Positions 16,570 to 24,528 of a stretch of 64,000 nt of DNA are shown here, piece by piece. Location of the stretch: contig JAATGV010000012.1 in NCBI GenBank assembly GCA_015654475.1, positions 104,725 to 168,724 on the forward strand, given 5' to 3'. The notes under the pieces were generated by a model. The model was not told the DNA's origin and did not search any database. It saw only the letters and a program-made list of their open reading frames with translations. The number at the start of each line of letters is the position of its first letter. Position 1 is the stretch's first letter. The position numbers and the translations under genes are program-made. This DNA comes from Actinomycetales bacterium. GTDB lineage: Bacteria; Actinomycetota; Actinomycetes; Actinomycetales; Microbacteriaceae.

Positions 16570-17231
16570 TGTTGTTCCCTTTCCTGTGCCCGGCGAGACT
16601 GCCCTGTCTTGGCTTGTTCTTGTTCCAATACCATCGCGTCCAACAGCATCAACTCATACGGCTCAACCGCGTGACAAAACCGACACTGCACCACAATGTC
16701 ACCCCGATATTCAAGCGGCGGCTTATACACCAAACCAAGCTTCTTGCACGCCCGGCACTTCACATACGGCACCCTGTGCGCCCTATCAACCGCCGGCCAC
16801 TTACGTTGCACCCTCTGCACCTCCCGATACAGCTCAACAGCCGCACGAGCCCCATCCGGTGAGGTCACGATGTCGCGCAGTTCCGTACCCCAATAGCGAT
16901 ACCAGTCACCCACATACGCCCCCAGGTCGTGAGCGGCCAACACTGAGGCGGGAATCGGGATTGATGGTTCCGTGGAGGTTTTCACTCGAATGTTCTCAAC
17001 TCGCACCGATGACGGGCCGGTGCGCAGGTAGGCGAGGTATGGCATGATGTCGTGGTCGACTTGGACGAGTTTCCGCCAACACGACGCACACAACATGCCC
17101 GCCGTCGCCTCAGCCGGCGCACAACCCAAACACGCCTCACCGAGGCTCGTGACACCAGTACAGCCTTCGTGGTGCACACCGTGGGCTCGGCAGGCCCAAC
17201 CGGACATTTCATGTGTAATGCAAGCAATCAT
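16566..17231 (-). CDS. Zinc-finger-rich phage protein, unknown function
   Basis: This 221-residue protein has several Cys/His groups. The first 50 residues hold C4, C13, C24 and C34 to C51 in the pattern CLGC...CASC. A second pair group sits near residues 160-190 (CRACKK and VVQCRFCHAVE), which looks like a treble-clef or zinc ribbon. It probably folds around two zinc ions. It overlaps both neighbours by four or one bases. DNA- or RNA-binding is plausible but I cannot name a family. Confidence 0.75.
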   Translation of the reverse strand: MIACITHEMSGWACRAHGVHHEGCTGVTSLGEACLGCAPAEATAGMLCASCWRKLVQVDHDIMPYLAYLRTGPSSVRVENIRVKTSTEPSIPIPASVLAAHDLGAYVGDWYRYWGTELRDIVTSPDGARAAVELYREVQRVQRKWPAVDRAHRVPYVKCRACKKLGLVYKPPLEYRGDIVVQCRFCHAVEPYELMLLDAMVLEQEQAKTGQSRRAQEREQQ

Positions 17232-17620
17232 CAGAACGGTGCCTCCTCAGGCAACACGGCGGCGGGTGGACGGGTGACAAGCTGAAACTGGCCCGGGAAT
17301 CGGAACCCGGCACAGTGGTGGGCAGGGAGGATCACGGGCGGGTAGAGGAAGTGGCGGCCGAGCTCACCACGACCCGCCCACCACTCAAACCTCGACATCG
17401 TGCCTTGAAAGACCTCGGCGGCAGCCACCTCGAATGTGAATGTGCGCTGCGTCACCGCCCACAACTGACGGCCAGCAAGGATGCAACCAATCTGCTGTTC
17501 CAAAGTGAGCGGGGTCGGGTCAATACGTTTTTTGGCGGGGAACGTCGCGAAGCCGGTTACCCAGTCGTGAGTGATTTGGATGATTTCGGCGCCGCAGTTT
17601 TTGCAAGTGTCGGTGCTCAT
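17231..17620 (-). CDS. Zinc-ribbon-like phage protein, unknown function
   Basis: This 129-residue protein begins MSTDTCKNCGAEIIQITHDW, so CxxC at residues 6-9 starts a zinc-ribbon half-site. The rest (LAGRQLWAVTQRTFTFEVAA) is soluble and shows no second clear pair apart from H/C near residues 100-103. It is coupled to both neighbours by short overlaps. No known function. Confidence 0.72.
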   Translation of the reverse strand: MSTDTCKNCGAEIIQITHDWVTGFATFPAKKRIDPTPLTLEQQIGCILAGRQLWAVTQRTFTFEVAAAEVFQGTMSRFEWWAGRGELGRHFLYPPVILPAHHCAGFRFPGQFQLVTRPPAAVLPEEAPF

Positions 17621-17934
17621 GCGGCGGCCTTGCTGGGATTGTCGGGTGCCTGGTGGTGTCCGGTTTCTCGCTCTATGACGCTATATACGTGTTTTTGAGT
17701 TGCTTTGACTACCTCTATACGCGTACTTGGTAAAAACCGGGCACCACTAGGCACCCGTACCTTAGTCGGCCAGTGATTATGGGGCATGTAGCGGGTGCCC
17801 GGTTCCAAAATAACTGAGCACCCACTAGGCACCCGTCGCCCGAACTGAGCACCCGCTGTCCGGGTGCTGCTTGTGGATAACTTGGTGGGGGTGCCCGGTT
17901 TGGGTGCCGGGTTTGAGACTGTGGCGGTGCTCAT
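17617..17934 (-). CDS. Hypothetical phage protein
   Basis: The ATG chosen here overlaps the upstream stop as ATGA. A much longer frame exists upstream but its extra 70 residues are Arg-rich and lie over a real gene, so they are rejected. The 105-residue product (MSTATVSNPAPKPGTPTKLS) has a Pro/Thr-rich N-terminus and a compact basic C-terminal half (ARFLPSTRIEVVKATQKHVYSVIE). No family recognised. Confidence 0.65.
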   Translation of the reverse strand: MSTATVSNPAPKPGTPTKLSTSSTRTAGAQFGRRVPSGCSVILEPGTRYMPHNHWPTKVRVPSGARFLPSTRIEVVKATQKHVYSVIERETGHHQAPDNPSKAAA

Positions 17935-18395
17935 TCGGACTCCGATACGGTGTCGAGAATGGCGAAAAGGTCGCTTGCAATACGACCGGAGTTCACCGTG
18001 TTCAGGTGGCCACGTGCGTGAAAAGCGCGATCCTCGGCGTACGCCCGCACTTTGGCGAGCTTGGCCTCCAGGTCCGCGATTCGTATCGCACTGTATGTCG
18101 CGGGGATGTAGGTCAGGGTTAGCCCGTGCCCTGACACCCCGCACGATGGGTGTCGCCTGTCCTCCGCCTGAGATACTGCTGTTCCTCGCGCGATATTGTC
18201 ACACCACGCGCAAAGCGTCGATGTGCTGTCTCTCAGCTCGGTGCGTAGGAGGCCAGAATCCGCGAGGTATCTGGCTCTCGGAAGATTCCTCTCTGTCAGG
18301 TACGGGATGATTGCAGGGTCTTGGTCTAGCTCCTTCACCGCAGACTCAGCCAAAGCCCGTGCCGTTCTCTCGATGATGCTCATTGCGTTCCTCAT
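17931..18395 (-). CDS. Hypothetical phage protein
   Basis: This 154-residue protein begins MRNAMSIIERTARALAESAV; the second Met is an alternative start. It has CAWC (residues ~62-65) and C84 as isolated possible metal ligands and a helical C-terminal part (IADLEAKLAKVRAYAEDRAF). It is coupled by ATGA to the helicase-primase gene upstream and to the next gene downstream. A replication-accessory role would fit the position, but the sequence does not show it. Confidence 0.68.
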   Translation of the reverse strand: MRNAMSIIERTARALAESAVKELDQDPAIIPYLTERNLPRARYLADSGLLRTELRDSTSTLCAWCDNIARGTAVSQAEDRRHPSCGVSGHGLTLTYIPATYSAIRIADLEAKLAKVRAYAEDRAFHARGHLNTVNSGRIASDLFAILDTVSESE

Positions 18396-20926
18396 TTCCA
18401 GTAGGTGTCTTTGTCGTCGGGGTCGAGGGTGTTTTCGTCGGCGTAGACGGTGATGCCGACGTAGTAGTGCTTGCCGTGTGATCGGGCGTCGCCGATGGAG
18501 TATTTGGCTTTGAGTTGCCGGCCGAATTGGGTGGCGTTGAGTTCGTGTTCGCCGTTATCGTGGCACCAGTCGACGTAGGCGGCGCGCACTTCGGTTTTGA
18601 GTGCTCGTGCGTTGGTGCCGCCGCCGAGTTTGCAGCGTTCGTCGATGAACCGTCCTAAGTGGTCTTCTTCTTGCTTATAGGTGTCGGTGGCGAGGCGGAC
18701 GGTGAGGGGTTCTTGGAGTCCGTCTTTGAGGTAGTTGACGGCTCCTTGGATGATCCAGTGGAGGATGCCGGGGCCTTCGTTTTCGATGAGGCGTTCTTGG
18801 AGGTTTTCGACTTTTTGTTCTTCGGTGACGGTGTGGGTGAAGGGGATGAGTCGGAGGCGTCGCCAGAAGCTGGGTCCGCCTGTTTCGACTTTGGGTTGGC
18901 TGTTGCCCATGAGCCAGAGGGTGTGTGTGGGTGTGAATTCGAAGAAGTCTCCGCGCATGAATCGGGCGCTGATGGTGTCGCCGCCGGTGACGAGTTTCAT
19001 TTTGGCTTCGTCGAATTTGGTTCCTTCGTTGATTTCGGAGGCGATGACGAATCGTGTGCCACGTAGTTTGGCGAGTTCTGTGGGGTGTTGGTCGCGGGCG
19101 GCCATGAGGAAGTTGGCGGGTGTGGATTGGGCGTAGTCGCCGAGTACTCCTTTGATGGTTTCGAGGAAGACTCCTTTGCCGTTGCCCCCTCCTCCGCGGA
19201 GGAAGGGGAGGATGTTTTCGAGCACTTCGCCGATGGCGCTGAGTCCTGTGAGGCGTTGTACGTAGGTGATCATGGCTTGGTCGCCTTCGAATGTTTGCTC
19301 GAGGAATGCCGACCAGAGGGGTGTTGCTTGGTTGGTGTCTAGGTGGGTGCGTGTTTGCATGGAGTGGTAGTGGGTGGGTAGGGGGCCGATTTGTTCGCCG
19401 GTGCGCAGGTTGATAATGCCGTCGGGGGTGTTGAGTTCGTAGGGTTGGTGGTCGAATTGGTCGGCGGGGACTCGCATTTGGGGCATGGTTTGGAGGATGG
19501 TGCGTGCGTTGGCGAGGCTCCTGGCGGACAATGATTTGAGCCTGTGTGCGTGTTCGGCTTTGGTGGTGTCGGGGAGGCGTTCGGCGATGTCGAGGGCGGC
19601 TTGGATTGCTTCGGCGTCGTCGGGTTGCCATGCCCAGCGGCTGCCGGTCCAGTGGACCCATTTGCCGGCGTCGGGTACGTATTTGAGGGTGTTGGAGTAT
19701 TCGGTGGCGGCGAGGCGGGCGTTGCCGGTGTCGGTGTAGTCGGTGTCGTCACCCAGGGTGGTGGCAACGGTTTCGGGGATGCTGGTTGGACTGGTTTCGG
19801 GCGCTCTGCCGCCTGCTCGCCCATTTGGGGTTGTCTCGCCTGTGGGCGTCGGTATATTTGCTGGTATGTTTTCGGCGCTCGCCGTAATGTCTCGTCCGTT
19901 GGGTGGTGTGAGGGCTCGGGGTGCCCGGTGCCCGTAGCCTGAGCTGGCTAGTTCTCGGGCGGCTGCGGAGTGGTCGCCGCCGTGCTTGAGGAGGGCGTAG
20001 GCGCCGAATTTGGTGTAGGGCACCTCGGGTGTGAATTCGGTGCTTGAGCTGAAGACGTATAGCCGGTCGCGGTCTTGGGCGTGGCCGGTGGTGGCTGAGA
20101 GGCCGATCTGTTTGCCGGGGCGACGCCAGTACCTGGTGGTGCCGCGTTGTCCGACGAGTGTCCAGCCTTCGAGGATCTCAGCCCAGTCGGTGCGGGCTTC
20201 GAAATCGTCGCCGGGTTTCAGGTCTTCGTCTGATTCTTCGACTTTGGTTGACCAGATGGGTGCGAGCTCGTTCGACGTGTGGGCGGCGGGTTCGGGTGTT
20301 TCGTCGAGGATTGCGGCGAGGGTCTGGTGGAGGGCGTCTCGTTCGGCACGGCTGATCGATGCGACGGTGGTAGGGCCGCCTGTGAGGCGCACCCAGGGCA
20401 GACCGGTGGGGTGGACGGTGCCGGCGGACGGGGCGAGGACAACGAATCCGCCTTCTCCCCTGGTTTCGACGAGGGTTTGCCATTTTTGGGTTGGGTTTGC
20501 TGCGAGTTCCTCGTTGTTCGATGGTCGCGTCGCGATCTTGGTGTTTCCTGGCACCTCGGAGTCGGTGATCTTATAGAAGAGGTGCAACCCACCGGATGGT
20601 GATTGTTCAGCCCAACCGCCAAGGATCCGCTGGTAGAGGGCGAGCAGTTCAGCACCGTCCAAGAGTTCGAGTACTTCGGGTAGCCGGTTCATGACGCGGC
20701 CTTCGAATTCGAGGAGTTCAAGGTTGCGGGAGATGGCGCCGGTGATGATGCCGATGCCTTGCGTAGTCCAGTTATCGAACCAGGTTTGCAGCTGCGCGGT
20801 TGTGGCGCGCAGCTGTGTGTATGGCTTCCAGTTGGTGGCGGGTGCTTTGGAGCCGTCGGCACGGACTGGGACGACGGAGACGCCGGAGGTGTGGAGTTCG
20901 AGGGCGGTGCTGAGGATTGTGGTCAT
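18392..20926 (-). CDS. Phage replication protein: prim-pol primase plus SF3 helicase
   Basis: This is an 844-residue fusion. The first ~210 residues resemble the bifunctional primase/polymerase domain (ELHTSGVSVVPVRADGSKAP, the usual 'v.P.....K.P' start, and IITGAISRNLELLEFEG). A D5-type N-terminal domain lies in the middle, and an SF3/AAA helicase follows with Walker A GGGGNGKG near residues 577-585 and sensor motif TLWLMGNSQP. The C-terminal ~80 residues form a winged-helix-like primase-associated domain. It should initiate phage replication. The ATG overlaps the upstream stop; 53 further upstream residues are rejected. Confidence 0.92.
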   Translation of the reverse strand: MTTILSTALELHTSGVSVVPVRADGSKAPATNWKPYTQLRATTAQLQTWFDNWTTQGIGIITGAISRNLELLEFEGRVMNRLPEVLELLDGAELLALYQRILGGWAEQSPSGGLHLFYKITDSEVPGNTKIATRPSNNEELAANPTQKWQTLVETRGEGGFVVLAPSAGTVHPTGLPWVRLTGGPTTVASISRAERDALHQTLAAILDETPEPAAHTSNELAPIWSTKVEESDEDLKPGDDFEARTDWAEILEGWTLVGQRGTTRYWRRPGKQIGLSATTGHAQDRDRLYVFSSSTEFTPEVPYTKFGAYALLKHGGDHSAAARELASSGYGHRAPRALTPPNGRDITASAENIPANIPTPTGETTPNGRAGGRAPETSPTSIPETVATTLGDDTDYTDTGNARLAATEYSNTLKYVPDAGKWVHWTGSRWAWQPDDAEAIQAALDIAERLPDTTKAEHAHRLKSLSARSLANARTILQTMPQMRVPADQFDHQPYELNTPDGIINLRTGEQIGPLPTHYHSMQTRTHLDTNQATPLWSAFLEQTFEGDQAMITYVQRLTGLSAIGEVLENILPFLRGGGGNGKGVFLETIKGVLGDYAQSTPANFLMAARDQHPTELAKLRGTRFVIASEINEGTKFDEAKMKLVTGGDTISARFMRGDFFEFTPTHTLWLMGNSQPKVETGGPSFWRRLRLIPFTHTVTEEQKVENLQERLIENEGPGILHWIIQGAVNYLKDGLQEPLTVRLATDTYKQEEDHLGRFIDERCKLGGGTNARALKTEVRAAYVDWCHDNGEHELNATQFGRQLKAKYSIGDARSHGKHYYVGITVYADENTLDPDDKDTYWK

Positions 20927-21501
20927 GACAGTGCCTTGATTGCGTCGGTGAGAATCTGTTGCGTGGTCTGCCAGGCGTGGAGGCGTTCTGCCCAGCCGGC
21001 GCGGGCGTGGTCGTTTTCGATATATGAGGGATGCCAACCGTCCGCTTCGTGCCACAGTTCGTACGGGCGGTACCAGTCTTTCCACCGGTCAGGTGTCGTG
21101 AGAGATTCGGCCCAGGCAGAGATCTCCGCGCGACGCGGGTCGTTGCCGATGAGTGTGCGCAGTTGGTCCCAGGTGACGAGGTTGGCTGGCCAGGTCTCCC
21201 AAAAGCCAGCGGCTGGCTTCTCAACACGAGATTGGAATCGGACCCCGGCGATGGTGGTTTGGTATGCCCACGGCCCGGAGGCTCGTGAACCCTTCTCGTC
21301 GCGCAGCTTCCAGTACTCGAGGCGCCACACGATTTCGAGCGCTTCGGGCATTACGTCACGAATACAGGTGAGCGCGTCGACGGTCTGCTGGTTTGCCTTG
21401 GTTATTGCGGATCGCGTCAATGCGGTGCGTTCTGCGGCGATCTCGGGGAGGAGATCAAAGAGGTCGCTGCCGAACCCTGCGGCATAGGTGGTGTTGCTCA
21501 T
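20923..21501 (-). CDS. Hypothetical phage protein upstream of the primase-helicase
   Basis: This 192-residue protein starts MSNTTYAAGFGSDLFDLLPE. A longer upstream frame overlaps a convincing plus-strand gene and is rejected. The middle is Trp-rich (KDWYRPYELWHEADGWHPSY) and the N-terminal half is helical. It is coupled by ATGA to the primase-helicase, so a replication role is likely, but I do not recognise the family. Confidence 0.65.
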   Translation of the reverse strand: MSNTTYAAGFGSDLFDLLPEIAAERTALTRSAITKANQQTVDALTCIRDVMPEALEIVWRLEYWKLRDEKGSRASGPWAYQTTIAGVRFQSRVEKPAAGFWETWPANLVTWDQLRTLIGNDPRRAEISAWAESLTTPDRWKDWYRPYELWHEADGWHPSYIENDHARAGWAERLHAWQTTQQILTDAIKALS

Positions 21502-21522
21502 GCGGCCACTGCCTGCGATAGC

Positions 21523-22089
21523 ATGCGAAGCATGGAGCTCGCGAGCGTGTTGATAAATCTTGGGATATTCGTTGCAACGGTGGTGGCTGCCATTATTGCT
21601 TGGAAGGGAGTGAATGAATCGATCCAGGCTAGAGATGCGTCGGAAGAACACGAAAAGGCTGCCTTGGCCGCAGCAAAGGACTCGGCCGAGGCTTTGGCAA
21701 AGCAAGCGGATCTGGCGGAGAATACTCTCGAATTCGGTCGTCGGGCAGAGCGAATGGAGCTCGCGGAATACATGCGCGAACAATTGGGGAGAACGCGCCA
21801 TTTGTTCGTTTCTGGCGACGCAAGCGGACATCCGTATCTCGATGGGGCGAAAGCAAGAGCGGGCGCTCTGGACTCGCCGAACGGCGTTGCCCTAGTTGAA
21901 TGGGTTGAAGATGTAGTCGCACAGGCAGGCTTGCGGTCGGCCGAGATCTCCGGAGACACACTTAAAGAACGGCGGCTATTGTGGCAAGCCATGTTCGCGG
22001 TAATAGATGAAACGGTCGGCGCTTGGATGCGGGCACCCGAGGAAGTGGAACTGGCAGGTGTCGATTTTGAACGTGAGCTCAGAGATTGA
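21523..22089 (+). CDS. Membrane-anchored coiled-coil protein, candidate accessory (moron) gene
   Basis: This 188-residue protein is on the strand opposite to its neighbours. One N-terminal transmembrane helix (ASVLINLGIFVATVVAAIIA, residues ~6-26) is followed by a charged coiled coil (ASEEHEKAALAAAKDSAEAL, ~38-80) and a soluble domain (FVSGDASGHPYLDGAKARAG onward). It lies in the prophage early region with its own short promoter gap. Such single-TM plus coiled-coil proteins in prophages are often exclusion or defence factors, but no specific family is recognised here. Base composition is slightly more AT-rich than its neighbours. Confidence 0.7.
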   Translation: MRSMELASVLINLGIFVATVVAAIIAWKGVNESIQARDASEEHEKAALAAAKDSAEALAKQADLAENTLEFGRRAERMELAEYMREQLGRTRHLFVSGDASGHPYLDGAKARAGALDSPNGVALVEWVEDVVAQAGLRSAEISGDTLKERRLLWQAMFAVIDETVGAWMRAPEEVELAGVDFERELRD

Positions 22090-22138
22090 GCGTTGACGAT
22101 CCGGGACGGTAATGGCTGAAGGTGCTGTTGTTCCATGT

Positions 22139-22186
22139 GCCTCCGCCAGGGGTTGAACCTGGTTGTGTCCCGGGTGAGTCGGAGGC
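22139..22186 (-). ncRNA. tRNA-like minihelix (acceptor plus T arm only)
   Basis: The minus strand forms a perfect seven-base acceptor stem (GCCTCCG with CGGAGGC). It is joined without a gap to a five-base T stem (CCAGG/CCTGG) with the canonical T loop TTCAACC. Only 17 bases replace the D and anticodon arms, and the 3' end reads ACA. This is not a working tRNA. It may be a tRNA remnant, a processing signal or a tRNA mimic. Confidence 0.5.
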
Positions 22187-22212
22187 TGTCAACGTGACGT
22201 GTTGACCGACGG

Positions 22213-22326
22213 TTAGTTGTCAGTTTCGACGGTGGCGAGGTAGCCGAGTTTTTCGCTGATCTGCTCGGCGAGTTCGTTCGCTTCTTCCTCGTCGGGGATG
22301 TCGGGGATGATGAGTCGATAGGTCAT
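22213..22326 (-). CDS. 37-residue acidic protein
   Basis: This short frame encodes a protein beginning MTYRLIIPDIPDEEEANELA and ending ATVETDN, with GGGAGG ten bases before the ATG. It starts two bases after the stop of the DUF2303-like gene, so the two are probably co-translated. Its length makes automated gene callers likely to miss it. No function can be given. Confidence 0.6.
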   Translation of the reverse strand: MTYRLIIPDIPDEEEANELAEQISEKLGYLATVETDN

Positions 22327-22328
22327 AG

Positions 22329-23216
22329 TTATGGCCTCCCGACGAACACGGGGATGGTGACGCGGGCCTTGAGCTCGTCGACGATCTGGTCCCAGAGCAG
22401 GTCGAGGACCTTGTCAATGCCGATCAACTTGACGCCGAGACGAAGGTCTCCGTCGCGGAGGCGGTATCGGAACCGTGCGGTGACCGCAACCTTGACGACT
22501 TTGCCTTTCAGTTCGGTGACGCCTTCGAACGGTTGCAGCGCGAGGATCAGTTCGCGGGGGATGACGAGTTCGCCTTTCTGTCCTGCTTTGGCTTTGACGG
22601 TTTCGGCGTAGCCGACGCGGGTTTCCCCGTTGTCGAGGCGGTTACTGGAAGAGAATTCGACACCAACACTGGCTTGGAGGGATTGGGCGATTTCGAGGAC
22701 GTCGCCGCTAGCGGGTGCGACGATGTCATCGACGTGATCTTCGATGAACTCCGCGAACTCCTGCTGGTTGTAGAGGTTGCCGGAGATGCTTGTCCAGTCT
22801 TTCCATGCCTGCGTGGTTTGCAGGTCGAGGATGCCGCGGAACTGTTCCTGTCCGAATCGGTCGTCGCCCCACGATGCTGCGTTGATTTTCGCTTCCGCGC
22901 CGTCAATGATCACGGTGATCTTCGTGTTCTGCTTGGAGGCGAAGATCTCGCTCGCCGAGTCGGAGTGCCTCTCGGTGAACGCGATCAGAGTGTCGAGTGT
23001 TTCGAGGCTTCGTGTGGCGGTGATGCGATCGTGGATGAGTGGTTCGCCGTCGGTGTGTTCGATGCGCACCTTGCCGTCAGCGTCCACGATGGCATAGTCG
23101 GTGTCGGGGTTAAGCTCAACCGGGTGTGCGGCGACGCGTGCGAGCTCGGCGATCACGGTGGACGTGTCGGTGAAGCCGTCTGTGTCGATGAGTTCAGGAA
23201 TGCTGTAGTCGGTCAT
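22329..23216 (-). CDS. DUF2303 (YfdQ-like) phage protein
   Basis: This 295-residue protein shows the DUF2303 pattern, with KQNTKITVIIDGAEAKINAA, then AWKDWTSISGNLYNQQEFAE and FIEDHVDDI, and a C-terminal AVTARFRYRLRDGDLRLGV. Family members are common in temperate phages near recombination genes, and their biochemical role is unknown. It forms a cassette with the 111-residue gene upstream and the 37-residue gene downstream, flanked by two tRNA-like elements. Confidence 0.88.
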   Translation of the reverse strand: MTDYSIPELIDTDGFTDTSTVIAELARVAAHPVELNPDTDYAIVDADGKVRIEHTDGEPLIHDRITATRSLETLDTLIAFTERHSDSASEIFASKQNTKITVIIDGAEAKINAASWGDDRFGQEQFRGILDLQTTQAWKDWTSISGNLYNQQEFAEFIEDHVDDIVAPASGDVLEIAQSLQASVGVEFSSSNRLDNGETRVGYAETVKAKAGQKGELVIPRELILALQPFEGVTELKGKVVKVAVTARFRYRLRDGDLRLGVKLIGIDKVLDLLWDQIVDELKARVTIPVFVGRP

Positions 23217-23219
23217 GGG

Positions 23220-23555
23220 TTAGTTCTCCTGGGTGTTGATGCCGAGCAGTTCGAACTCGGGCTGGTTGGGGTCGGCTTTAGTGAGTCCCCCGTCGGTCGT
23301 GGGGAAGAGAATTGACGGCTTCGCTTCGACCTCAGGTCGCGTGGTGCGAACTTTGTCGGAGACGACGAGCGTGTCGACGCTGCCCTCGAATGGGGAGACG
23401 GTGAGCGTGACGGTGAGGGTGCCTTTCTTCCCTGTTGCGGTGACGGCTTGGACGAGGTCGGCAAGGCGTTCATTGAGCTTGGTGTGGAGGGCGGGCCTGG
23501 CGCCGAGGAGGCTTGAGAATGGTGCCGCCTCCGTAGTGTTGGTGGTGTTGGTCAT
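23220..23555 (-). CDS. Hypothetical protein in DUF2303 cassette
   Basis: This 111-residue protein begins MTNTTNTTEAAPFSSLLGAR and contains a strand-rich middle (KGTLTVTLTVSPFEGSVDTL) and DKVRTTRPEVEAKPSILFPT. Genes of this size and pattern usually accompany DUF2303 genes in phages, probably as partner proteins. It ends three bases before the DUF2303 start. No catalytic motif seen. Confidence 0.7.
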   Translation of the reverse strand: MTNTTNTTEAAPFSSLLGARPALHTKLNERLADLVQAVTATGKKGTLTVTLTVSPFEGSVDTLVVSDKVRTTRPEVEAKPSILFPTTDGGLTKADPNQPEFELLGINTQEN

Positions 23556-23599
23556 GGTTTTCTCCGTGTGTTGTGTTGGGTATGAACCGGGTGGTTCGT

Positions 23600-23682
23600 G
23601 GATCTGCCAGGAGTCGAACCTGGTTCCTCTGTACCTGTTAGCGGCGGCCGCCTCAGTGCTCTATCCGGTGAGCTACAGACCC
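23600..23682 (-). tRNA. tRNA-like gene with aberrant anticodon arm
   Basis: Minus-strand folding gives a seven-base acceptor (GGGTCTG/CAGATCC with one G-U), TA, a D stem GCTC/GAGC with loop ACCGGATA, and a T arm CCAGG-TTCGACT-CCTGG. The 34 bases between the D and T stems do not form a normal five-base anticodon stem with a seven-base loop, so no anticodon can be assigned. The discriminator is A, followed by CGA rather than CCA. It may be a decayed phage tRNA or a specialised tRNA-like RNA. Confidence 0.5.
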
Positions 23683-23728
23683 GTGTGGTCACCCCGCGTC
23701 GTGCCGTCGATGCGAGGTGACCGGCTTG

Positions 23729-24457
23729 TCAGGCTGCGGCGCCACTGAGGTTCGCCCGAATCGCCGCAATGATCGTGTCCGAAAAACCAATCGACGGGTC
23801 CGCAGCGATCTGCTGATCTGTGAGACCTGCAGCAATGAGCGCTTTCACTCTCCCGACCACGTCGTCCTGGCTGGCCGCTGCAGGTGCGGCAACAGGTGTA
23901 GGTGCAGGTGCGGATGGTGGCACCTGCAACGCTGCGACAGGTTGTGCGACAGGTGCGGGAGCCTGTGGGATCGGCTGAGCCACCGGCACCGCAACAGGGG
24001 CCTGGTATGCGTTCACTGGTGCTGGTGTGACCGGTGCGGCGACACCAGCCAAGGGTGATGCTGGTGGCGTGTACGAGGCCTGGTACGGCTTTTTGGGGTT
24101 CTGTTTGTTCTTGCTGTTCGGGTCATAACCGATGAAGCTGACCGTCAAGGTGCCGCCGATGGCAATGTCTTTGACGCCGGCATCACGAATGGCTTTCCCG
24201 ATCGCTTGCTTCATCGCATTACTAGACACGTAGAGGGTGCGGTCGCCGTCATCGTCAGGATCGTCTGGGGTCACACCGTCAACCCGCAACGGAACCAAGA
24301 CCTGCATTTTTGGTTCGCCTGAGGGCCAGAAGTCGGGTTCGGTGGTGCCGAATTTCATTTGTTGACGTTCGAAGGCTTCACCGGAAACGACACCAATATG
24401 GGTTTCGCCGACGGTTTCGAACTTGAGGCCTTTGCTGCCGGAGTCGAAGAGGGACAT
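23729..24457 (-). CDS. Hypothetical phage protein with Ala/Pro-rich linker (possible ssDNA-binding role)
   Basis: The start chosen reads MSLFDSGSKGLKFETVGETH. A longer frame upstream lies over other sequence and is rejected. The first ~130 residues form a beta-rich domain (LYVSSNAMKQAIGKAIRDAG then GGTLTVSFIGYDPNSKNKQN). Then comes a Pro/Ala/Val linker and a small C-terminal helical domain (DDVVGRVKALIAAGLTDQQI). The layout, next to a RecB/Cas4-like nuclease gene, resembles phage single-strand DNA-binding or recombination mediators. This role is inferred. Confidence 0.68.
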   Translation of the reverse strand: MSLFDSGSKGLKFETVGETHIGVVSGEAFERQQMKFGTTEPDFWPSGEPKMQVLVPLRVDGVTPDDPDDDGDRTLYVSSNAMKQAIGKAIRDAGVKDIAIGGTLTVSFIGYDPNSKNKQNPKKPYQASYTPPASPLAGVAAPVTPAPVNAYQAPVAVPVAQPIPQAPAPVAQPVAALQVPPSAPAPTPVAAPAAASQDDVVGRVKALIAAGLTDQQIAADPSIGFSDTIIAAIRANLSGAAA

Positions 24458-24528
24458 TATGTTTTCTCGCTTTCTGAGTGTTCGGTTCGATCCATCCCTG
24501 CCATTTCGCGGCCAGGGAAGTCTTGTGG

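Noticed and set aside
17935..18144. N-terminal extension of the 105-residue phage gene
   Set aside because: The extra ~70 residues are Arg/His-rich and lie fully over another gene in a different frame. The start overlapping the upstream stop as ATGA is preferred.
21498..22136. A 212-residue minus-strand frame opposite the membrane coiled-coil gene
   Set aside because: Its translation is Ser/Arg-rich without motif or RBS, while the plus-strand frame has a clear TM helix and coiled coil. It is a shadow.
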